Below, in pieces: positions 60,523 to 64,000 of a stretch of DNA of 64,000 nt. The position numbers and the translations under genes are program-made. Under the pieces are notes generated by a model. It saw nothing but the letters and a program-made list of their open reading frames with translations. It had not been told where the DNA came from and made no database searches. The DNA is from Iris pallida (taxonomy: Eukaryota; Streptophyta; Magnoliopsida; Asparagales; Iridaceae). Positions within the stretch are counted from its first letter, which is position 1. Every line of letters starts with the position of its first letter. Location: contig JANAVB010005597.1 of NCBI GenBank assembly GCA_029216955.1, positions 45,563,262-45,627,261 on the forward strand, given 5' to 3'.

Positions 60523-60815
60523 ACATCCAAGAAGTCCTTTGGCTTAAAGGAAGAGTGCTTTTGCGCCGGCTGGGGTTCGTCGCCATCCACGGGCTCAATC
60601 TCGGGTGTTCCCGTTGGTTTGGTCGCTGCGGTGGTATCTCGATTTGCCGCAAGCGCAGTTACAAGTTGGGTCAAGGAATCCAACTGCTTCTGTTGGGCCT
60701 CCAGTCGGGCCTGTTGCATCTGGCCACGCTCCTCATTATCTTGCCTCTGTAGTTCCAACAAGGTCATGATTCGTTCTATCGGATCGCTCGAGCCAGATGG
60801 TCGAGGAGGAGCCAT
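60523..60815 (-). pseudogene. Gypsy Gag, N-terminal part (split from 52446-53397)
   Basis: On the minus strand ATG 60815 opens MAPPRPSGSSDPIERIMTLL, a Gln-rich helical segment, and ends SSFKPKDFLDVK at the LARD-type insertion. Its last codon abuts the GTTTC duplication; the next codons of the domain are found at 53397. An N-terminal Met 12 codons upstream is in frame, but the MAPPRP start is more typical and lies close to the primer-binding side. Confidence 0.88.
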
Positions 60816-60982
60816 TTCTCTACAAAATAGTATAACTTCTGTCAGTCTCATAAAATATTATGGACTTATTGTATGGGACATTGGTTTTCATAACTCGATA
60901 TCGGGACTTTTGAAAGCCATCAAAATACTTTATATACTTTTTCGAAAACGATATTTGCAAGAGGCCAAGGACGTAAAACCGT

Positions 60983-60994
60983 GCTCTGATACCA
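60983..60994 (-). promoter_or_regulatory. Primer-binding site of the gag-only gypsy element
   Basis: Minus strand TGGTATCAGAGC, three bases inside the LTR end, matching initiator Met tRNA; this fixes the element's orientation. Confidence 0.88.
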
Positions 60995-60997
60995 CTT

Positions 60998-62165
60998 TGT
61001 CACGCCCCGATCCCGCTAGGGTCGTCCGCTTTGCCTGGATCCCTGCTGGATCGTTCGTCCTCGCTAAGGCGTGATGCCGTGCAAGCCTAAGTTGCGCTTG
61101 CACAAGGCCATGTACCTGCACAAAACAACTAGTCAAGCAAAAACACACGCACGCACCCATTCATTGCAGAAAACCAAATATTGGACACAAAGATTTGAAA
61201 TGGAAATACTTCTTTTATTGATAGCTTGATAGGAATATAAGTACAAAGCTTTGCAAACTCAGATTTGCCTTATCTTGGCTACTTGATTATCTTTAAAACT
61301 CTCTTTTGAAAATAGTCGCAATGCCCATACATCATATCCCTTTATTACAAGCTGGAAATGAAAAGACACCTTCAAAGGAAAAGAAACTTGAAACTTGACT
61401 GGAATGAAAGTAGCTTGAGGCAGTCCACAACTCTACTGGATTAGACGAGCTTTAGTGCCTCACTTGAAATCCCCCTGTCTCCTTTGCTTTCTGAAAAGGA
61501 TGCCCACAACGTGGGTCGGCACGCATCATGTACTGGCGCGCGGCTCTTCGTCGAAACTCACAAATATCTGCACTAATTCAACATGTGAAGCTACATATTT
61601 ACTAGTGCTCTTTCTACTTGTTTAGGTTCTTTTTAACAATTCATAAGAAACAAGACATGAGAATATTACATAACCAACTTACCCTTCGCCGACAGTCATC
61701 CCTGCACAAAACAGGTTAGCACAATTTGCATAACGAATATCTCATGTTTCATTCTTGCAGATATTGAAGTTCATACTTAGGGTCATGCAGGTGGCCTATC
61801 TACATGATAGTCCACGGGGTTATTTCCCATGATTAGCCGCTGTGACTCTTTGGTTCAGCTCGTCGCTAAGGACTCAGATGTCGGCTATCCTTTTAACATG
61901 AGGTCTCTTTTACCTCAGGGTTCTCTTAATCTCTCCTAGGCCGATTGGTTCCAGGTGCCCCCAGATACCACCCGAGAGACAGATTTTGCCTTGTATACAA
62001 GTTCTCCGAGACCAAATGCATGCTCTAACAGTTCTATCAGATGAGACAGATTTTGTTTACGGGTCAGGACGCGTTCATTCCATGTCTTAACAAATATATG
62101 ACATGTTCATTTCATGCCTTATTCTTATTCCTCTCAACATGTACAAGTCCGTCTGCACATGTCTA
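60998..62165 (-). repeat. 5' LTR of the gag-only gypsy element, truncated
   Basis: It matches 50637-51803 and then breaks off at CATGTCTA; the U3 terminal 608 bp are missing. hAT 3' sequence follows directly. Confidence 0.9.
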
Positions 62166-62310
62166 GTTATTATGAGAGATTTTAAATTTGGGGTATAATT
62201 TCTAGTTAAGCATATTTTTAATTCCTAGATTATTATTTTTTTATATGCAACGACCGCCTAATATTAGAAGGCCGTCTAGGCGCTAGTCGGTGGGTGGTCG
62301 TCCGCTATTT

Positions 62311-62498
62311 CATGAAAGGACAAAGTACATTGAAATCGACATTCATTTTGTCCATGAGGAGTATAAAAAGAGGATGATAAAGTTTCACCACGTGAGGACC
62401 GGTGATCAGATAACCGATATCTTCACGTAGTCATCGGGTTCAATTTCTGTGTAACAAGTTGGACATGATTGTCATCTATGCTTCAGTTTAAAGGAGGG
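62311..62498 (+). pseudogene. Copia RNase H C-terminus and polypurine tract
   Basis: FHERTKYIEIDIHFVHEEYK and KFHHVRTGDQITDIFT complete the copia RNase H region interrupted at 44201. A stop replaces the next codon (TAG after ACG). The polypurine tract AAAGGAGGG (62490-62498) directly precedes the right LTR. Confidence 0.88.
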
Positions 62499-62622
62499 TG
62501 TTAAGTATTAGTAGTATTGGACTTTAGTCCCACATCGGGTAGAACAATAGAAGGTGTTAGCCTCTCCTATATATATGTAACTCGCTTATCAATAATAATT
62601 ATCCTATTATTCTAATTCTACA
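62499..62622 (+). repeat. Copia 3' LTR
   Basis: 124 bp from TGTTAAGTATTAG to ATTCTACA, followed by the ATTAT duplication at 62623-62627. Confidence 0.92.
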
Positions 62623-63318
62623 ATTATTATTATATTACAGAGAAATCTTAACCATTATGCTAAATATTATTCTGTCCGCTCTTATTGGCAGAATGATTTT
62701 ATTTTGCCTTCTCAACTTGCTTTACTCTACATATGCTATTTGAAGTCATTTTTCTTATTGTTTAGGTAAACATTAGTATCTTCTATCTTACTGATGTTAT
62801 GGAGTTTTTGTCCTTCTCAAGTTGCTTGACAGCTGGCAGATATTTTTTGGGAGACCTGTTATAGATCTCGGGTGTTAGGTTCATGTCGGATTGGGTTTCG
62901 TAGGAGACATATTAGAGAGATTTTAAAATTTTGGATATCAACAAATATGTAATTTACTATATAGTATATATACTAGATGTGCAAAGTGTATATGCAAAAA
63001 AATCTCTGACATCTATAAATCAAGTCCCTACCTGATGAGGAAAGAAGGGAGGAGACCCAAGGAAAGAAGGAAGGAGACCCAATGTTTGTTTTTGATAAAT
63101 GTGCAAAAAAGAGAATTTTTTATGGGCAGAATCAAGAGATTTTAACCCATCCATTAACATATAAAATCAATTTGTATGAAAAGTTGCCTGGCATTTCACT
63201 CTTTTCTCAACCTACATATTGGATCTTGGATGATAGGTCGACCGATTTTAACCAAAACGATAGGTTATGTTTTTGCTTGGCCATTGCTAGTCAAAACTGA
63301 TATGTACGCAAATATCTG

Positions 63319-63365
<47 letters not shown>

Positions 63366-63370
63366 ACACT
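62623..63370. other. Host flank, no gene seen
   Basis: AT-rich sequence continuing the locus beyond the copia. A short tandem duplication GAAAGAAGG..GGAGACCCAA lies at 63041-63081. The 72-codon open frame at 63082-63300 has no recognisable features. An (AT)n array occupies 63323-63363. Confidence 0.5.
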
Positions 63371-63491
63371 ATATATAAGACACTAGTCTAGTGGTAGTGC
63401 AGGGGCCCGCCTAAGCACAGGTCTTCGGTTCGAATCCTCCCTCGGACGGCTGGGTGGCTTATATAGCCACGGTCCGGCTTGGAGTAAGGAT

Positions 63492-63495
<4 letters not shown>
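63371..63495 (+). mobile_element. tRNA-derived SINE between (AT)n arrays
   Basis: A box TAGTCTAGTGGTAGTGCAGG (63386-63405) and a consensus-perfect B box GGTTCGAATCC (63428-63438), then a body GGCTGGGTGGCTTATATAGCC and CCACGGTCCGGC that matches the longer SINE family at 12850-13053. It lies between (AT)n arrays 63323-63363 and 63496-63538. Confidence 0.85.

Positions 63496-63538
<43 letters not shown>
63496..63538. repeat. (AT)n array at the SINE 3' side
   Basis: Alternating AT of 43 bp directly after the SINE body. Confidence 0.95.
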
Positions 63539-63540
<2 letters not shown>

Positions 63541-63618
63541 AATAAGGGTAAATTTTATTCCACACAAATCGCAGTAAAGGTATTACAATACACTATTCTC
63601 ACATCTCTCCCTCCCCAG

Positions 63619-64000
63619 TTAAGGGGCCATTACAGATACATCGAATTCTATATTATGTAGAATTCCTACAGGCGGAGTAGCCAGTCCCTCAAAGATACCA
63701 CTGTTGCGCTCCCTCCAGACGTGCCAAACTGATGCTGCAAGTCTAACTCTAGCAATCTTGGCCCAACCAGGGTCCATGCCTCGACGATCTCTGATCCAGC
63801 TTAAGATCCTCCGTATATCTCTAGCACTGCCAACTCCACCCATCGATCGCATGCACTGCTCAGACCAGATGTGCCAAGTCATCGGACACTCAAAGAATAT
63901 GTGGCCCATAGATTCGGCGTCACCTGTACAGAGTACGCACTTCGGGTCTGGAATCTGCATCCCAAACCTGAGAAGTCTGTCCCTCGTCATCAACCTGCCT
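63619..64000 (-). pseudogene. LINE ORF2 C-terminus with zf-RVT domain (partial)
   Basis: On the minus strand the frame is open from the window edge to a stop at 63619-63621. It reads LMTRDRLLRFGM, then the zinc-binding RT tail CVLCTGDAESMGHIFFECPMT (CxxC...H...C) and VWHVWRERNSGIF, the standard C-terminus of plant non-LTR retrotransposon (LINE/RTE-like) reverse transcriptases. The RT and endonuclease parts would lie beyond position 64000. The visible piece has no internal stop, but whether the whole element is intact cannot be seen. Its 3' UTR extends leftward to about 63540. Confidence 0.85.

Larger units (their letters stand above)
50637..62165 (-). mobile_element. Gag-only gypsy element, minus strand, with nested LTR element
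   Basis: The left copy of the LTR spans 50637-52411 (1775 bp). The right copy (60998-62165) matches its first 1167 bp and then stops, so the 5' LTR has lost about 608 bp of its U3 side. On the minus strand the LTR starts TGTAGTGCCCCGCTCC and ends GGGGCGTGACA. The primer-binding site TGGTATCAGAGC is at 60983-60994. The interior, after removing the nested element 53398-60517 and one duplication copy, is about 1.46 kb and encodes only Gag. It sits just 3' of the hAT transposase stop. LTR divergence is a few percent by eye. Confidence 0.9.
44202..62310 (+). mobile_element. hAT DNA transposon with nested LTR elements
   Basis: The left end CAGTGTTCTAAAAATCAG starts directly after copia codons for NQSAIHI, with ATCCATAT (44194-44201) as the presumed left duplication. 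Inside is a transposase pseudogene in hAT order. The right side (62166-62310) still has GGCCGTCTAGGCGCTAG-type subterminal sequence but no recognisable terminus; copia resumes at TTTCATGAAAGGAC. The right end and some copia codons have therefore been lost. Subtracting the two nested LTR elements leaves about 3.2-3.3 kb, a normal hAT size. The 5' leader has three copies of an AGAGATCGAGCAGCAAC-type repeat (44500-44575). Confidence 0.88.
37082..62622 (+). mobile_element. Ty1/copia retrotransposon, 25.5 kb with nested insertions
   Basis: Short LTRs (37082-37201 and 62499-62622) share TGTTAAGTATTAGTAGTATT at the start and a TATCCTATTATTC phrase near the end. They are flanked by a perfect 5-bp duplication ATTAT (37077-37081 and 62623-62627). 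A primer-binding site TGGTATCAAAGCC (37202-37214, initiator Met tRNA type) follows the left LTR, and a polypurine tract (62490-62498) precedes the right one. Gag, protease, integrase, RT and RNase H pieces occur in copia order (37.9-40.2, 42.5-44.2 and 62.3 kb). All frames are broken. Removing the nested DNA leaves about 5 kb, a normal copia size. Insertions: about 40.2-42.45 kb (unclassified) and 44202 to about 62310 (hAT with its own nest). Confidence 0.92.

Overview
The window is plant nuclear DNA, almost certainly from an angiosperm. It holds one recognisable host gene with GT-AG introns, surrounded and invaded by Ty1/copia, Ty3/gypsy, hAT, MULE, PIF/Harbinger-like, SINE and LINE sequences and by very many (AT)n arrays. 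The host gene resembles monocot (rice-like) NMCP2 proteins more than Arabidopsis CRWN4 as I remember them, so a monocot is my best guess. All comparisons are by eye and from memory; no search was run.

Region 1, 1-22.1 kb, is gene-free repeat country: a degenerate tandem repeat (1-410), a gypsy LTR fragment, a 2.8-kb non-autonomous hAT with an 8-bp target duplication, a dead copia 3' end carrying a SINE with a 15-bp duplication, a three-copy 60-bp tandem repeat (9003-9177), several hAT, PIF-like and MULE-like miniature elements with visible duplications, a small TRIM-like LTR element (13400-14476), a gypsy LTR (18770-21045), and SINEs lying against (AT)n arrays.

Region 2, 22.97-35.85 kb, is a CRWN4/NMCP2-type gene (plant nuclear-lamina coiled-coil protein) on the + strand. 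Seven coding exons can be joined in phase to about 936 residues. Introns 1 and 2 are inflated to about 6.1 and 3.4 kb by nested hAT-type elements. The C-terminal end is uncertain: the predicted stop at 35844-35846 lies just after a possible splice donor, and broken open segments occur at 36519-36765.

Region 3, 37.08-62.62 kb, is a four-level transposon nest. A degenerate copia element (37082-62622, 120-124-bp LTRs, 5-bp target duplication ATTAT) was hit in its integrase/RT junction by an unclassified 2.2-kb element and in its RNase H region by a hAT transposon (from 44202). That hAT carries two further LTR elements: a Gag-protease-only element (46313-49650, + strand) and a gag-only gypsy element (50637-62165, minus strand). 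The latter's gag is itself split by a young non-autonomous gypsy-like element (53398-60517) with about 2-kb LTRs and a 3.1-kb interior without recognisable gag or pol. By-eye LTR divergence falls from outside to inside, as nesting predicts.

Region 4, 62.6-64 kb, holds unremarkable AT-rich DNA, a SINE between (AT)n arrays, and the 3' end of a LINE ORF2 on the minus strand with its zf-RVT domain, running off the window.
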